Notes under the pieces: generated by a model
Database searches by the model: none
The model's input: the letters and a program-made list of their open reading frames with translations, nothing else
What the model was told of the DNA's origin: nothing
Position numbers and translations under genes: made by a program
Shown here: piece after piece, positions 1 to 8,756 of the stretch
Position numbering within the stretch: the stretch's first letter is position 1
How the letters are laid out: each line of letters begins with the position of its first letter
DNA from: Ktedonobacter racemifer DSM 44963
GTDB lineage: Bacteria; Chloroflexota; Ktedonobacteria; Ktedonobacterales; Ktedonobacteraceae
Reading direction: 5' to 3'
Length of the DNA: 64,000 nucleotides
Assembly: GCF_000178855.1 (NCBI RefSeq)
Contig: NZ_ADVG01000001.1
Coordinates: 744,001 to 808,000, forward strand

Positions 1-867
1 GCCTCTCCCCAGATGAGAGAGCCGCGTACAAATACGCCGCTGAGTCCGCCACCATTCTCGCCTATGCCCCAGCCCTCACCTCAGCCTGGACCACAGGGTC
101 CTCACGCGCGTCGCCAGCCACTGGCAGTCGTGCTTGGAGGAGCGCTCCTGGTGCTTTTGATCATCATCGGCTCGGTCGTCTCCTATCAGCATTTTGCGGG
201 CGGCCAGACAGCCTCAAAGGCTCCAACGGCTCAGCCCACGCATGATGTGACGTTGACAAACAAGTCGACGCCTACTGCGACCGCGACCCCCAGGCCACTT
301 TCGTTACCAGGGCCAAAGGTCTCCGCTGGAAACCGTGTCTATGGGACCGATCTACCAGGAAAATCATGCGATAAACGTGGAGGCACCTGGAACGAAATCA
401 ATCTCAACGTGACCTGTCATGACACGAACGTTGAACTCCGCAGCAATGGTAGCACAGGCGTCCTCGTCCTAAAAGGTCTACCACAAGGTCAGACCTTCCC
501 GAGCAATTATATTATCCAGGTTCAGATCGAGAGCGCCAGCGGTGACTACGGCATTCTCTACCGCAACCTGCCCGATACCAAAACGTCAAATGTCTTTATT
601 CTCTCGACAGGCAACTGGCATAGCGACAACTATGATTCTTCCTGGAACAACCAGGGACAACTAGCCTCGGGTACAACGCAGGGCGACACCACAAAGTCGC
701 ATACCGTGGATGTCCAGGTGCTGGGGACGAGCTATACCTATACCGTGGACGGAACGTATTGGGGGAATGCCAACAACGGAACTAGTACGAATGCCGCGAT
801 TGGCATTCTTGTCACCCCCGGCTCGCATGTCACGCTGAAAAACTTGCAGGTCTTCGCAGCCCAATAA
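1..867 (+). CDS. Membrane-anchored protein with C-terminal extracellular domain (5' end outside window)
   Basis: The frame is open to the left edge, so the ATG at 13 is probably internal. Visible order: a proline/glutamine-rich cytoplasmic linker, one membrane segment (PLAVVLGGALLVLLIIIGS), a Thr/Ala/Pro-rich spacer, then about 190 residues of a beta-rich extracellular domain that resembles the concanavalin-like/DUF1080 type seen at the end of Ktedonobacterial Ser/Thr kinases. The domain has two Cys (GKSCDKRGG and VTCHD) that could form a disulfide. Inference: this is the C-terminal part of a sensor kinase or a similar anchored protein. No kinase motif is present in the visible part, so the kinase idea is only context. 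It ends at a long convergent hairpin at 877-945. Confidence 0.7.
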   Translation, partial: ASPQMREPRTNTPLSPPPFSPMPQPSPQPGPQGPHARRQPLAVVLGGALLVLLIIIGSVVSYQHFAGGQTASKAPTAQPTHDVTLTNKSTPTATATPRPLSLPGPKVSAGNRVYGTDLPGKSCDKRGGTWNEINLNVTCHDTNVELRSNGSTGVLVLKGLPQGQTFPSNYIIQVQIESASGDYGILYRNLPDTKTSNVFILSTGNWHSDNYDSSWNNQGQLASGTTQGDTTKSHTVDVQVLGTSYTYTVDGTYWGNANNGTSTNAAIGILVTPGSHVTLKNLQVFAAQ

Positions 868-876
868 GAGGAAGCA

Positions 877-945
877 CTACTGACGTGCGCACCTACACTG
901 TGGTGTGAATACCTGCCCCGAACGTGTAGGCGCGTACGTCAGTAG
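877..945. terminator. Long convergent hairpin between two facing genes
   Basis: Arms 877-898 and 924-945 pair over 22 bp with only two G-U type differences. There is no clear T-run. It sits between the 3' ends of a plus and a minus gene, so it can serve both. Confidence 0.75.
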
Positions 946-970
946 GCTCCCTCGCTTCTATGATTTAGGC

Positions 971-1324
971 CTAGCGCGACTCCATGGCATCAATGATGCT
1001 CTCTTCGTCGTCGCGCTGCACGGAGTCAGGGAACCAGTTACGAACTCGCTGCTCCGGCAAGATCGCTTTCACCTGGCGCAGCAAGGTTGACTTCTCCCTC
1101 TCGGTCGCGCGCTCCTCGCTCTTTTCGGGAGGGCATTTTTGCAGTTCGCGCGAAATGTTATTTAAAGCAGCCTGAAGGCTTCGGAGTGTATTGCGCGACT
1201 CTGCTGAGGTGCTGATGCCCTCCTGCTGCGCCCTCTGAAGACTCTCACGCATATTTTTTACTTCATTGGTCAGGTGATCGTGAAGCGTACGGAGCCGGCT
1301 ACAGCGATCAGTTGTATGATTCAT
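971..1324 (-). CDS. Hypothetical coiled-coil protein
   Basis: A 117-residue, highly charged protein without membrane segments or a signal peptide. The central 70 residues (LRTLHDHLTNEVKNMRES through LQKCPPEKSEERATERE) have heptad-like hydrophobic spacing and read as one long helix or coiled coil, followed by a short C-terminal region with a WFPDSVQRDDEE stretch. Not recognised as any named family. It faces the upstream gene across a long hairpin terminator, which supports a real transcription unit. Function unknown. Confidence 0.6.
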   Translation of the reverse strand: MNHTTDRCSRLRTLHDHLTNEVKNMRESLQRAQQEGISTSAESRNTLRSLQAALNNISRELQKCPPEKSEERATEREKSTLLRQVKAILPEQRVRNWFPDSVQRDDEESIIDAMESR

Positions 1325-1497
1325 AAAAGTTGCCTCGCAATCGCTTAAAAATCATCGCCTGGTTGGTCAGATAGCCCAAGAAAAAGGCTATCCTACCGCC
1401 TTTATACACCATAAAGCATCTAGTATGCAATGTGCGTATGTGTTAAACGGTCCTTTTATCTCACTAGCTCCTAGCCCGAAACGTAGGTTTTTCATAT

Positions 1498-1538
1498 AAA
1501 CATGCTCCCTCTCATCGTTAATGAGAGGGAGCATGTTT
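1498..1538 (-). terminator. Terminator hairpin after ribY
   Basis: Arms 1498-1515 and 1521-1538 form a perfect 18-bp stem with a 5-nt loop, 34 bases beyond the ribY stop codon. It ends the riboswitch-ribX-ribY unit. Confidence 0.75.
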
Positions 1539-1571
1539 GCGTCATAAAACGGCTTGCTAACTACAACTAGC

Positions 1572-2591
1572 TTAGGCAACCGTTTTATTGGTGTATACAG
1601 ATGTGAGATTATCAACGGGCGCGATCAATTTCTCTGCGACCATGAATTGTTCCATAGACTGCCAGGTGACATCATCATTATTGCCCAGTTTGCCATCCCC
1701 CTGGTAGATAGGAATCGTGGCCTTTAACACCGCGCGCGCCTGCGTGGTATTCATGCCGGGAATATAACTCTGGCTCACCTGCAAAGCCTCGTCGGGGTTA
1801 GCAATCACGTCGCGCAGCCCCTTGAGCGTAGCCTGCACAAAGCTGCGCACCATTGCTGGCTGCTGCTGATACGTCCCCTCGGGTACGATAATGCCGTTTG
1901 AGACAATGGGCTGGTAGTCGGAGATCGGGAAGGTACGCACCTTGAGACCATGCTGCTCCAGTTGCAACGGCTCGTTGTTCGAGTAGCCCATCACGGCATC
2001 TACACGATGCGCCAGGAGCGCGGGCACCTGGGTAAAACCAATCGATTGGATCTTGACATCCGAGGTTGAGAGATGCGCCTTGTAGAGGAAAGCCAGCAGC
2101 GCCGTGTAGGTCGAGCCATAGGCTCCAGGAACGCCGATGGTATGCCCCTTCAGATCGCTCAGGCTCTTAATCGAGGAGTCCGCGGGTACGATCAAGCTTA
2201 CTGGATATTTCTGGAAAATCGTGGCGACATCTAGTGCTTTGATCTGCTTATTGCTATTACGCGCGGTCAAAAGCTCATCGCCACCGGCGAAGACAAATGT
2301 ATTTTTCCCGGCGACCATTGAGCCGATCAGGTCAGGCACAATCCCATGGTGGAAGGTGACATCCAGCCCCGCCTGGCTATAATAGCCCTTTGACTTTGCC
2401 ACATAAAACGGCGCGAACTGAATATCAGGGACATAACCCAGGCCAATCGAGACCGCCTGTTTTCCCTGTGAGGATGAATTAGAACTTGTATTTGTAGTGG
2501 ACGTTCCTCCGCATGCCGTTATCAACAGCATAAATAGCAGCGAAAGAATACCGAACGTTGCCACAGTTGAAGAACGATGACGTGCAGACAT
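1572..2591 (-). CDS. ribY: Riboflavin-uptake ABC transporter substrate-binding lipoprotein
   Basis: A 339-residue NMT1/THI5-like (SsuA/ThiY superfamily) periplasmic-type binding protein. The N-terminus is a lipoprotein signal: charged start, hydrophobic core and lipobox LITAC with the acylated Cys at residue 27, followed by a Ser/Thr/Asn-rich tether. The body has the family's typical stretches (VPDIQFAPFYVAKSKGYY near residue 55 and LKGHTIGVPG near 150). Its family alone would suggest thiamine precursor (HMP) uptake, but the operon begins with an FMN riboswitch, which points to riboflavin, as known for RibXY of Chloroflexus. It follows ribX by 68 bases; no ATPase gene is adjacent, so a shared ATPase must power the system. 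Confidence 0.85.
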   Translation of the reverse strand: MSARHRSSTVATFGILSLLFMLLITACGGTSTTNTSSNSSSQGKQAVSIGLGYVPDIQFAPFYVAKSKGYYSQAGLDVTFHHGIVPDLIGSMVAGKNTFVFAGGDELLTARNSNKQIKALDVATIFQKYPVSLIVPADSSIKSLSDLKGHTIGVPGAYGSTYTALLAFLYKAHLSTSDVKIQSIGFTQVPALLAHRVDAVMGYSNNEPLQLEQHGLKVRTFPISDYQPIVSNGIIVPEGTYQQQPAMVRSFVQATLKGLRDVIANPDEALQVSQSYIPGMNTTQARAVLKATIPIYQGDGKLGNNDDVTWQSMEQFMVAEKLIAPVDNLTSVYTNKTVA

Positions 2592-2613
2592 CGTGGGCTA
2601 CTCCATTCTCCCT

Positions 2614-2643
2614 AAAAAGCTTTTGTAGAAAAAGCTTTTGTAG
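2614..2643. repeat. 15-bp perfect tandem duplication
   Basis: Two identical 15-base copies, 2614-2628 and 2629-2643, each containing the palindrome AAAAAGCTTTT, lie in the ribX-ribY gap just upstream of the ribY ribosome-binding region. Probably a recent slippage product. Confidence 0.85.
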
Positions 2644-2659
2644 TCTGGTTACAGCTAGC

Positions 2660-3535
2660 CTAGTAAACCACCTGAGCCAGCTTACCAATCAACCAGGTAC
2701 TACTATAGAACAAGACCGCCAGAGCAGCCAGTACCACAAGCGTGGCAAACATCAGCGGTGTATTATATTGATTCTTTGCCACCAGGAGCAGCGATCCCAA
2801 ACCCTGGTCGCCTCCCTGGACAAATTCACCCACGAGCGCCCCCATGACGGAGAGAGTCAATCCCGTACGCACGCCCGCGATAATCGAGGGCAGCGCCAGG
2901 GGAAACTCGATATGCGCAAACATTGCCCAGCCAGCAGCTCCCTCCACACGCGCCGCATCTGTCAGCGCGCGATCTATCGTCTGCACCCCTAGCATGGTAT
3001 TTACCACCATGGGAAAGACAACCACGAGCGCGCAAACATACATGTTGGGAACCCAGCCATAGCCCAGCCATAAGACCAGCAACGGCGCGATCACGACCAC
3101 TGGAATGGCCTGGCCCGCCGCCAGGTAAGGATGGATGGCCGCGGCAAGCACACGCGACTTGGTCAGGACATACCCTAGCGGCAAAGCAAGCGCCAGCGCC
3201 AGAAGAAAACCTACCAGGCTCTCCTGTACTGTAACCCAAAGATTGCTGAGATATATTCCCGAGCTAAAGCCGCTGCTCAAGCTATCCAAGACATCGGCTG
3301 GCGCAGGCAAGAACAGGGTGTTGACATATCCATAGGCGCTGCTCACAAACCAGCCAATTAGTAGGGCCACGGCCAGGATCAGGGGGGGAACAACCGATAG
3401 CATCCAGGTAAAATTGCGCCTGGGCGCCTGGGAGGCGCGGCTAGCACTTCGTCGCGCTTGCGCCTCACTCCGCACAGCCGCTGCCTCGTACTCAGGCAAC
3501 ACCGCGCGCTGGTGTGTAGGAGTTGTCATGCTCAT
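2660..3535 (-). CDS. ribX: Riboflavin-uptake ABC transporter permease
   Basis: A 291-residue BPD-type (SsuC/ThiX-like) permease. About 40 charged, Ala/Arg-rich residues precede six or so membrane segments beginning at FTWMLSVVPPLILAVALLIGW. The cytoplasmic EAA-type loop that contacts the ATPase is visible in VEGAAGWAMFAHIEFPLALP near residue 200. First gene after the FMN riboswitch, with a leader of about 275 bases between aptamer and start codon. Another ATG two codons downstream is an equally possible start. Assigned to riboflavin rather than thiamine or sulfonate because of the riboswitch. Confidence 0.85.
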   Translation of the reverse strand: MSMTTPTHQRAVLPEYEAAAVRSEAQARRSASRASQAPRRNFTWMLSVVPPLILAVALLIGWFVSSAYGYVNTLFLPAPADVLDSLSSGFSSGIYLSNLWVTVQESLVGFLLALALALPLGYVLTKSRVLAAAIHPYLAAGQAIPVVVIAPLLVLWLGYGWVPNMYVCALVVVFPMVVNTMLGVQTIDRALTDAARVEGAAGWAMFAHIEFPLALPSIIAGVRTGLTLSVMGALVGEFVQGGDQGLGSLLLVAKNQYNTPLMFATLVVLAALAVLFYSSTWLIGKLAQVVY

Positions 3536-3809
3536 AACATCCCTCGATAGCTCTACTGACAGGCCTCAGCCAGAACAAGGCATAGAGATCCGTCAATTCA
3601 ACTGATTCGGGGAGGCATTGGGGGGAGAGCAGTAACGACCATACAGAACATAGCCCGCATGCATCACAGATATGCGTAACTACGCCACTCACCAACCCTT
3701 AATAATTCTTATTCCGAAAACCAACGTCGCTCACGCGACTAGCGCTCCGCGCTCAGGATTTCGGATCAGTAGATATTGGTTGGATAAGTAGAAACTGGTC
3801 CTTATAGAA

Positions 3810-3968
3810 ACCTTCTCCCATCCGGACTATACCGTCGGCTTCGGATTTGCACCGAATCAATCACGCCAGGCATTTCCATGCCTGAGGACTCGCGGGCTCT
3901 GCCACTGGTTCCTTGCGAACCACATTGGCAATACCGCCGGTCGGGAATTACACCCTGCCCCGAAGGTC
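3810..3968 (-). promoter_or_regulatory. FMN riboswitch (RFN element)
   Basis: Read on the minus strand the segment has the conserved RFN blocks in order: GGGGCAGGGTGTAATTCCC, GACCGGCGGTA, a GTGG...CCAGTGGC arm, AGAGCCCGCGAG, a GATTCGGTGCAAATCCGA arm, GCCGACGGTATAGTCCGGAT and GGGAGAAGG. The outer P1 stem is ACCTTC (3962-3967) against GAAGGT (3810-3815). It senses FMN and normally turns off downstream genes when FMN is plentiful. Downstream, 3690-3790 holds GC-rich hairpins that could be the expression platform; the mechanism cannot be settled by eye. Confidence 0.95.
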
Positions 3969-3980
3969 TTACTTTTCCTT

Positions 3981-4009
3981 AGTATGCCACAGACGCCACC
4001 AATACGCAA
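3981..4009 (-). promoter_or_regulatory. Probable sigma-70-type promoter of the rib operon
   Basis: Minus strand: TTGCGT (4004-4009), 17-base spacer, CATACT (3981-3986). The -10 box ends about 12 bases before the first pairing base of the FMN riboswitch, which is the expected start-site position. Confidence 0.6.
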
Positions 4010-4018
4010 GGGGAATTT

Positions 4019-4084
4019 TATAAGCAGCAAAAAAGCGGCCTGGGCGAACATACATTCGCCCAGGCCGCTTTTTTGCTGCTTATA
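4019..4084 (-). terminator. 30-bp perfect hairpin ending the peroxiredoxin gene
   Basis: Arms 4019-4048 and 4055-4084 are perfectly complementary over 30 bp with a 6-nt loop. The peroxiredoxin stop codon (4080-4082) lies inside the arm. It insulates the rib promoter just downstream. Confidence 0.85.
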
Positions 4085-4565
4085 GTTTGCGCAACGCCTC
4101 AAAGAGGTCTTCGTTGTCGGGCATCTCACCCGGCGCATGCTGGATCTCAATATAACGGATGATGCCTTCTTTGTCGACGACAAAGAGGGCGCGCTCGGAC
4201 ATACCCGCGGGATGCCGTATCCCATACAGGTCTACAACCTTCCCCTGGGGATAGAAGTCTGAGAGATGGTGGAAAGATGTCTGCATGGACTTCTGCCAGG
4301 CCTCAAGGGCAAAGGGGCTATCCATGCTGATACTAACTACCTCAGTGTCATAATCCTTGAAACGCTCCAGGTCGGCCTCGTATGAGGGCAACTGGGCGGA
4401 GCAGACACTGCTGAACGCGAAAGGCACAAAAGCGAGAACGACGTTCTTTTTACCGCGAAAATCGCTGAGGCGCCAATCTTCTTTCCCTTCAGTCTTCAAT
4501 GTAAAATCGGGGGCGACGTCGCCCACCTTTAAAGTCTTTGTCTCGGTGCGATTTCTAGTATCCAT
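4080..4565 (-). CDS. Peroxiredoxin, AhpE type
   Basis: A 161-residue thioredoxin-fold peroxidase that reduces hydrogen peroxide or organic peroxides in the cytoplasm. The peroxidatic cysteine is Cys55 in [16 protein letters not shown], which matches the PFAFTxxCxxE pattern of AhpE-like peroxiredoxins. No second conserved resolving Cys is visible, which suggests a 1-Cys mechanism with an external thiol donor. The N-terminal [14 protein letters not shown] is the standard family opening, and the length is normal. Single-gene unit with its own long terminator; the divergent neighbour is unrelated. Confidence 0.9.
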   Translation of the reverse strand: MDTRNRTETKTLKVGDVAPDFTLKTEGKEDWRLSDFRGKKNVVLAFVPFAFSSVCSAQLPSYEADLERFKDYDTEVVSISMDSPFALEAWQKSMQTSFHHLSDFYPQGKVVDLYGIRHPAGMSERALFVVDKEGIIRYIEIQHAPGEMPDNEDLFEALRKL

Positions 4566-4991
4566 TGGCTTTGTGTTAACCTTCCCTCTTCTAACACAAA
4601 TAGAGTGGGTGATATCTTCAGACTGATACTATCCACTATACTCTCCCAGGCAACGAATAGCGAGATCGTGTCCGCGTTCTGGTTACCTGACATACACATG
4701 GCTCGTCTTGTATGGTGCGCGAAACCATGTTGAAGTATACCACCATTCAAAGCCTGTGTGCTGGTGTACGTCAGGGCGTATCCTGCTCGTGACTCATAAT
4801 CGGCTGCCTGCCAGAACTCAAAACACCCTTTATGCAGTCCTATACACCAGATACACCGAAGTACAACAAGTAAGTTCGCATACATCAACAAACATGGTTA
4901 AGGCAGACTTTTATACTAACTTATAGACTGACTATGCATGTTTCTACTTGCCAATACATAGTGCATCATTGACGGAGAGGGGCTGGTTATC
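4566..4991. other. Divergent intergenic region
   Basis: This carries the promoters for the peroxiredoxin (minus) and the glycosyltransferase (plus). GGAGAGG at 4974-4980 precedes the GTG at 4992. No gene, repeat or clear operator was seen. Confidence 0.4.
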
Positions 4992-6389
4992 GTGTCACAG
5001 AAAGAGCTACATCTCGACTATACCCACAAACAGCGTGGTGTCTTCTCATCTTTGCTTGCGTATATGCACAATCCACGCGATCTCGTTTCCTACACCCCGA
5101 TTATCTTTGTTACCATTGCCATGTTTGTGGGCACATCCTGGCAACTCTTTCTCCCCAAAAGCGATCCCGCGCGCTATCAGTGCTATGCCCTGTCGTTCTG
5201 GTTCGGTGGCGATGCGCTCAAACGCCTGCCAGTTGAGCAGTGCGCCTTTCTACAAGGGAGCATCCTGCAGGCGCCTTTTCATATGCTGCCCCTTGAATAT
5301 CCGCCGCTTACCCTCATCCCCTTCTCGCTGGCACTCCTGGCTCCCCTCTCCTACTATCAATTTGTCTTCGCCTTCTTGATGTCGCTCGTAGCCTTCCTTA
5401 TCTACTGGCTCCTGCTACGCTATGGACCCCGCAATTCCGCGCTTACCTGCGCTTTCTATCTACTCATTGGAGCTATCGCGACGACTCAAGTGCGCTTCGA
5501 CATCCTGCCCGCGGCGCTTACCCTGGTGGCCTTGATCGCCGCTGAGCGCAAACATTGGACTATGGCCTACCTTGCCCTGGTCATCGGGACGCTCCTAAAG
5601 CTCTATCCCCTGCTCTTGCTGCCAGCCTTCTTTATCGCGGAACAACGCACCCTGGGACGCTTCCACCAACCTCCAACTGGTCTCAAGCCACGTGATATCC
5701 CGCGCCAGCTCTGGCTGACCCTACGCGAATTTCGCCGCTGGTCATGGCGCAACTGCTTGCTCTTCCTGGCTTGCCTGGTCGTTCTCACCGGCGGCTTTGC
5801 GCTGTTAAATTTTGATGGGGCCGTTCTCAGCCAGCTCAGCTACTTCTTCAAGCGCCCTCTCCAGGTAGAGGCAAGCGGCAGTTCTCTCCTCTGGCTTGCC
5901 AGCCGCTTTGGCGTTTCGTTCAGGGTTGTCTATGACTTTGGTTCGCTCAATATGGATAGCGCGCTGGGTGACATCGTCTCCAAGTTAAGTACGCTGGGCC
6001 TGGTCCTTGGCTACGCATATACGCTCTACTTGCAGTGGCGCGGCAAACTCAGCCTGGGACAAACGCTGATCGCGCTCCACCTGGTCTTTATCACGACTGG
6101 AAAGGTATTCAGCCCCCAGTACTTGATCTGGCTCCTGCCACTGCTGGCCTATGTCTACTCTGCGGAGGGGCTCTGGCTCTTCTGCTGGGGTACCATTTCA
6201 GCTCTGACGACCTTCATTTATGCCTACCTCTATTCTCGCTCGCCTGATATCATGCAAGTGCCGGGCTTTTTTGAGTGGGTCGCGCTACGCAATCTGCTCT
6301 TCGTCCTGTTAACCCTGGTCTACCTTGCCAACTGGTTCAGGATACGCGAGACGCAGCACGTAACGGAGGCCCAGGTCATGCGCTCATAG
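4992..6389 (+). CDS. Polytopic GT87/DUF2029-type glycosyltransferase
   Basis: A 465-residue membrane protein with about ten hydrophobic segments. The pattern (PLEYPPLTLIPFSLALLAPL around residue 100, VRFDILPAALTLVALIAAE around 165, KLYPLLLLPAFF around 205) fits DUF2029/GT87 polyprenyl-phosphate-mannose-dependent transferases, which add sugars to lipid or glycan acceptors outside the membrane. GTG start chosen because a GGAGAGG motif lies 11 bases upstream and the sequence is hydrophobic only from residue 35. Its 3' end overlaps the convergent epimerase gene by six bases. Acceptor and donor cannot be read from sequence. Confidence 0.75.
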   Translation: MSQKELHLDYTHKQRGVFSSLLAYMHNPRDLVSYTPIIFVTIAMFVGTSWQLFLPKSDPARYQCYALSFWFGGDALKRLPVEQCAFLQGSILQAPFHMLPLEYPPLTLIPFSLALLAPLSYYQFVFAFLMSLVAFLIYWLLLRYGPRNSALTCAFYLLIGAIATTQVRFDILPAALTLVALIAAERKHWTMAYLALVIGTLLKLYPLLLLPAFFIAEQRTLGRFHQPPTGLKPRDIPRQLWLTLREFRRWSWRNCLLFLACLVVLTGGFALLNFDGAVLSQLSYFFKRPLQVEASGSSLLWLASRFGVSFRVVYDFGSLNMDSALGDIVSKLSTLGLVLGYAYTLYLQWRGKLSLGQTLIALHLVFITTGKVFSPQYLIWLLPLLAYVYSAEGLWLFCWGTISALTTFIYAYLYSRSPDIMQVPGFFEWVALRNLLFVLLTLVYLANWFRIRETQHVTEAQVMRS

Positions 6390-7409
6390 CTCGCGCATGC
6401 CCTGGCTTAATTTCTGCTCCCGCAAGTACCAGCGCACACTCTCCTCGATCCCGCGGGTAATGTCATACGCAGGCACAAAATCCAGTTGCGCGCGGGCCTT
6501 CTCCAGCGCAAAATACTGATCACGTCCAAAAAGCGTGACGCCATAGGTCGTCAAGGGCGGCGGCCCCACACGACCCGGTCCAGGCAGGCCCCAGAGCTTT
6601 TCCGCCGCCCACGCCGCGCCATATGTTGGCCAGTAGGGAAGATGCCAGCGAATAGGCCTTGCTCCCAGGTAGCTGGCGATCAACTGAAAAACCTCCTCTT
6701 GCGTGACGCGCCGATCATCAACCAGGGTATAGGCCTCCCCAAGCACCTGCGTCCCGGCTTCGACAGCCTGGATCATACCCTGGGCCACGTCGCGTACATA
6801 TATCGCGGGCAGAATGTTCTGTCCTGTTCCGAAGATAACGCCCCGTCCCGTCTGGATCAGTCCTGCCAGGCGACCAAAGCTGGCCTGGTCGCGTGGACCA
6901 TAGATCCAGCCAGGGCGCACAATCACAATCGGTGCCTTCCGCTCCCCTGCCAATCGCAACAAGGCCAACTCTGCGGCAACCTTGCTGCGACTATAGAAGT
7001 TATTCTCCGCGTGCAAGGGATGCTCCTCGCTGACCTTCCCAAACAGGTGATGCCCATAGACTGTAATCGAGCTCGTATGGACAATGCACCTGACCCCAGC
7101 CCCCAGTGCGGCTTTCACCAGGTTGATCGTTCCCTGTACATTGACCTCATAATACTCTTTCTCAATGCCCCAGGGCCCCGTCCGCGCCGCTGTGTGATAG
7201 ACATAGCGCACGCCATGTACGGCGCGTCTCAACGAGAGGGGATCGCAGATATCACCAGAGCATATTTCCACCTGCTTGAGGGAGTTGAGGTGAGTGCGAT
7301 CCTCGGCTGGCCGTACCAGGGCGCGCACCTCGTTCCCGCGCTCCAGCAGCATCTCCACCAGGTGTCCTCCCAGAAATCCAGCTCCGCCAGTTACCAGTAC
7401 TTTAACCAT
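6384..7409 (-). CDS. NAD-dependent epimerase/dehydratase family protein
   Basis: A 341-residue extended short-chain dehydrogenase. The Rossmann motif TGGAGFLGG starts at residue 7, the active-site pair is Tyr139 and Lys143 (YSRSK), and the HTSSITVYG strand supplies the conserved Ser. This set is typical of nucleotide-sugar epimerases and the 3-beta-HSD branch. The neighbouring convergent glycosyltransferase makes a role in sugar or glycolipid modification plausible, but the substrate is not determinable. The IscB element ends only about 30 bases upstream of its start codon, so insertion has probably replaced its native promoter. Confidence 0.85.
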   Translation of the reverse strand: MVKVLVTGGAGFLGGHLVEMLLERGNEVRALVRPAEDRTHLNSLKQVEICSGDICDPLSLRRAVHGVRYVYHTAARTGPWGIEKEYYEVNVQGTINLVKAALGAGVRCIVHTSSITVYGHHLFGKVSEEHPLHAENNFYSRSKVAAELALLRLAGERKAPIVIVRPGWIYGPRDQASFGRLAGLIQTGRGVIFGTGQNILPAIYVRDVAQGMIQAVEAGTQVLGEAYTLVDDRRVTQEEVFQLIASYLGARPIRWHLPYWPTYGAAWAAEKLWGLPGPGRVGPPPLTTYGVTLFGRDQYFALEKARAQLDFVPAYDITRGIEESVRWYLREQKLSQGMREL

Positions 7410-7460
7410 TACGCTCCCTTTCCACCACCAGAAAATAGCGCCATGCGGGTGCCCTTGTCT

Positions 7461-8750
7461 TTAGACATGGGGAGGAGCATGGCGCACCCCTTTCTGTTTA
7501 TACTCATAGCCATCAGCTCTTTGCACACATCGTATATATTTGGGGTGGATGTCGACGTTCCCAAGCCGGAACGAAGGACGATGGCGAATGGCAATTCGTC
7601 CTTCAAACCTTCCTTTGGGGCTGATGGCTTTGATCAGATCACCCGTTTGATAGCCAAGAAACTTCTTTTTGCGCTCTTTGTGTTGCTTCGGGAATCCATA
7701 TTTATCAGTCGTGCACATTTGTCTTTTCCCTTGGCCTGTCGCAAGAATATGCAATGGCACGATTCCTTTCTGGGAAAGTCCAGCAGGGGTACTCTTGCCC
7801 ACACAAGCGGCATCGAGCCAATGCGTTTTTGCTAGCCTTCTTGTGGTGCGATTGTACTTTGTTAAGCCGCCACTTCCGCACTCGACAGTCAATCCAAACC
7901 TCTTGAGCCGTTCCAATAAAGCCAATCGCGTGGTATTGACGGCACTGGCATCCCTCAGTGGCTTTTTGACCTGCGCCAAAATCCGCTTGAGCACCTCAGG
8001 CTTTTTTGCAAGGAACACGCGAATATCCTGCGTGCCTTTGGCAGTATTGCACGGTTCACAGGCCAGGGTAAGATTGCTTATTCTCTTTGTGCCACCGTTG
8101 GCACGAGGATGAATATGCTCAATCTGCAAAGGAACGTTTTGCGCACCACAATACGCACAAGCCCGTCCCCATTTTTCGAGCAAGTATTCCCTGATTTCAT
8201 AGCCTTGCAGCGTGCCTTGTTGGTATTCCACGCCTGCGATATTGGGATTCTCTATCAATTGCATATCAAACTTCACAAGCTCCTGACTGAGAGCTGCAAT
8301 AGGAGCATAGCGACACAAGCGAGCTACCCACGTGAGGATATTGGCAAGGCGACTTTCCAATGAGGGTGGCAACCACCCTTTCTTCCTCCGTCGATTCTGA
8401 AATCGTGGTTTACGATAGCGTGTGTTGCGGTTGCGTCGGCTACGACGAACCGTACGACGACGCTCTAAGCTATCTTTGACAGCGTGCCCTCGATGCTCAA
8501 GTTCAGCCGCGAAGATTACCTTCCCGTTGGCATCATTGACCAGGGCAATCCCTGTGGTTTTGCTTCCAGGATCAAGCTTGAGCCGCAAAGGTTGGACCTC
8601 TGGCTGCTCAACCACACGCTTAAGCACAATCGTAAAGGGGTATCTGCGATACACAGCAGCTTTGCCTTGCGTGAGTAAGCGCCGCGCCTGCGCTGGATGT
8701 ACCGGATTAAGTGGTTTGTAATCACTATCAATCACAAACGCGTTGCTCAA
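7461..8750 (-). CDS. iscB: IscB RNA-guided nuclease (Cas9-ancestor family)
   Basis: A 429-residue protein with the complete IscB architecture: N-terminal PLMP domain (PLNP at 13-16), RuvC-I (LDPGSKTTGIAL, Asp60), an Arg-rich bridge helix (about 97-124), RuvC-II (LSQELVKFD, Glu157), an HNH domain with CAYC and CEPC zinc knuckles and catalytic His212 (IEHIHPRANGG), RuvC-III (HWLDAAC, His310/Asp313), and a basic C-terminal region of TAM-interacting type. All catalytic residues look intact. The TTG at 8748-8750 is chosen because AGGAGG lies six bases upstream and the protein then begins as the family does; the longer frame to 8825 reads into the RNA region. Known for the family: cleaves double-stranded DNA guided by omega RNA. 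Confidence 0.93.
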   Translation of the reverse strand: MSNAFVIDSDYKPLNPVHPAQARRLLTQGKAAVYRRYPFTIVLKRVVEQPEVQPLRLKLDPGSKTTGIALVNDANGKVIFAAELEHRGHAVKDSLERRRTVRRSRRNRNTRYRKPRFQNRRRKKGWLPPSLESRLANILTWVARLCRYAPIAALSQELVKFDMQLIENPNIAGVEYQQGTLQGYEIREYLLEKWGRACAYCGAQNVPLQIEHIHPRANGGTKRISNLTLACEPCNTAKGTQDIRVFLAKKPEVLKRILAQVKKPLRDASAVNTTRLALLERLKRFGLTVECGSGGLTKYNRTTRRLAKTHWLDAACVGKSTPAGLSQKGIVPLHILATGQGKRQMCTTDKYGFPKQHKERKKKFLGYQTGDLIKAISPKGRFEGRIAIRHRPSFRLGNVDIHPKYIRCVQRADGYEYKQKGVRHAPPHV

Positions 8751-8756
8751 GTTGAG

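Noticed and set aside
1388..1615. 75-residue minus-strand frame after ribY
   Set aside because: Runs through the ribY terminator hairpin and overlaps the ribY end; no ribosome-binding site.
6486..7835. 449-residue plus-strand frame
   Set aside because: Antisense to the epimerase and the end of iscB; its composition (Pro/Arg/His-rich, no motifs) is that of a shadow frame, and both minus genes have full motif sets.
7461..8750. Cas9 of a CRISPR system
   Set aside because: Too short, PLMP domain present, no REC lobe, no cas1/cas2 and no array. It is IscB.
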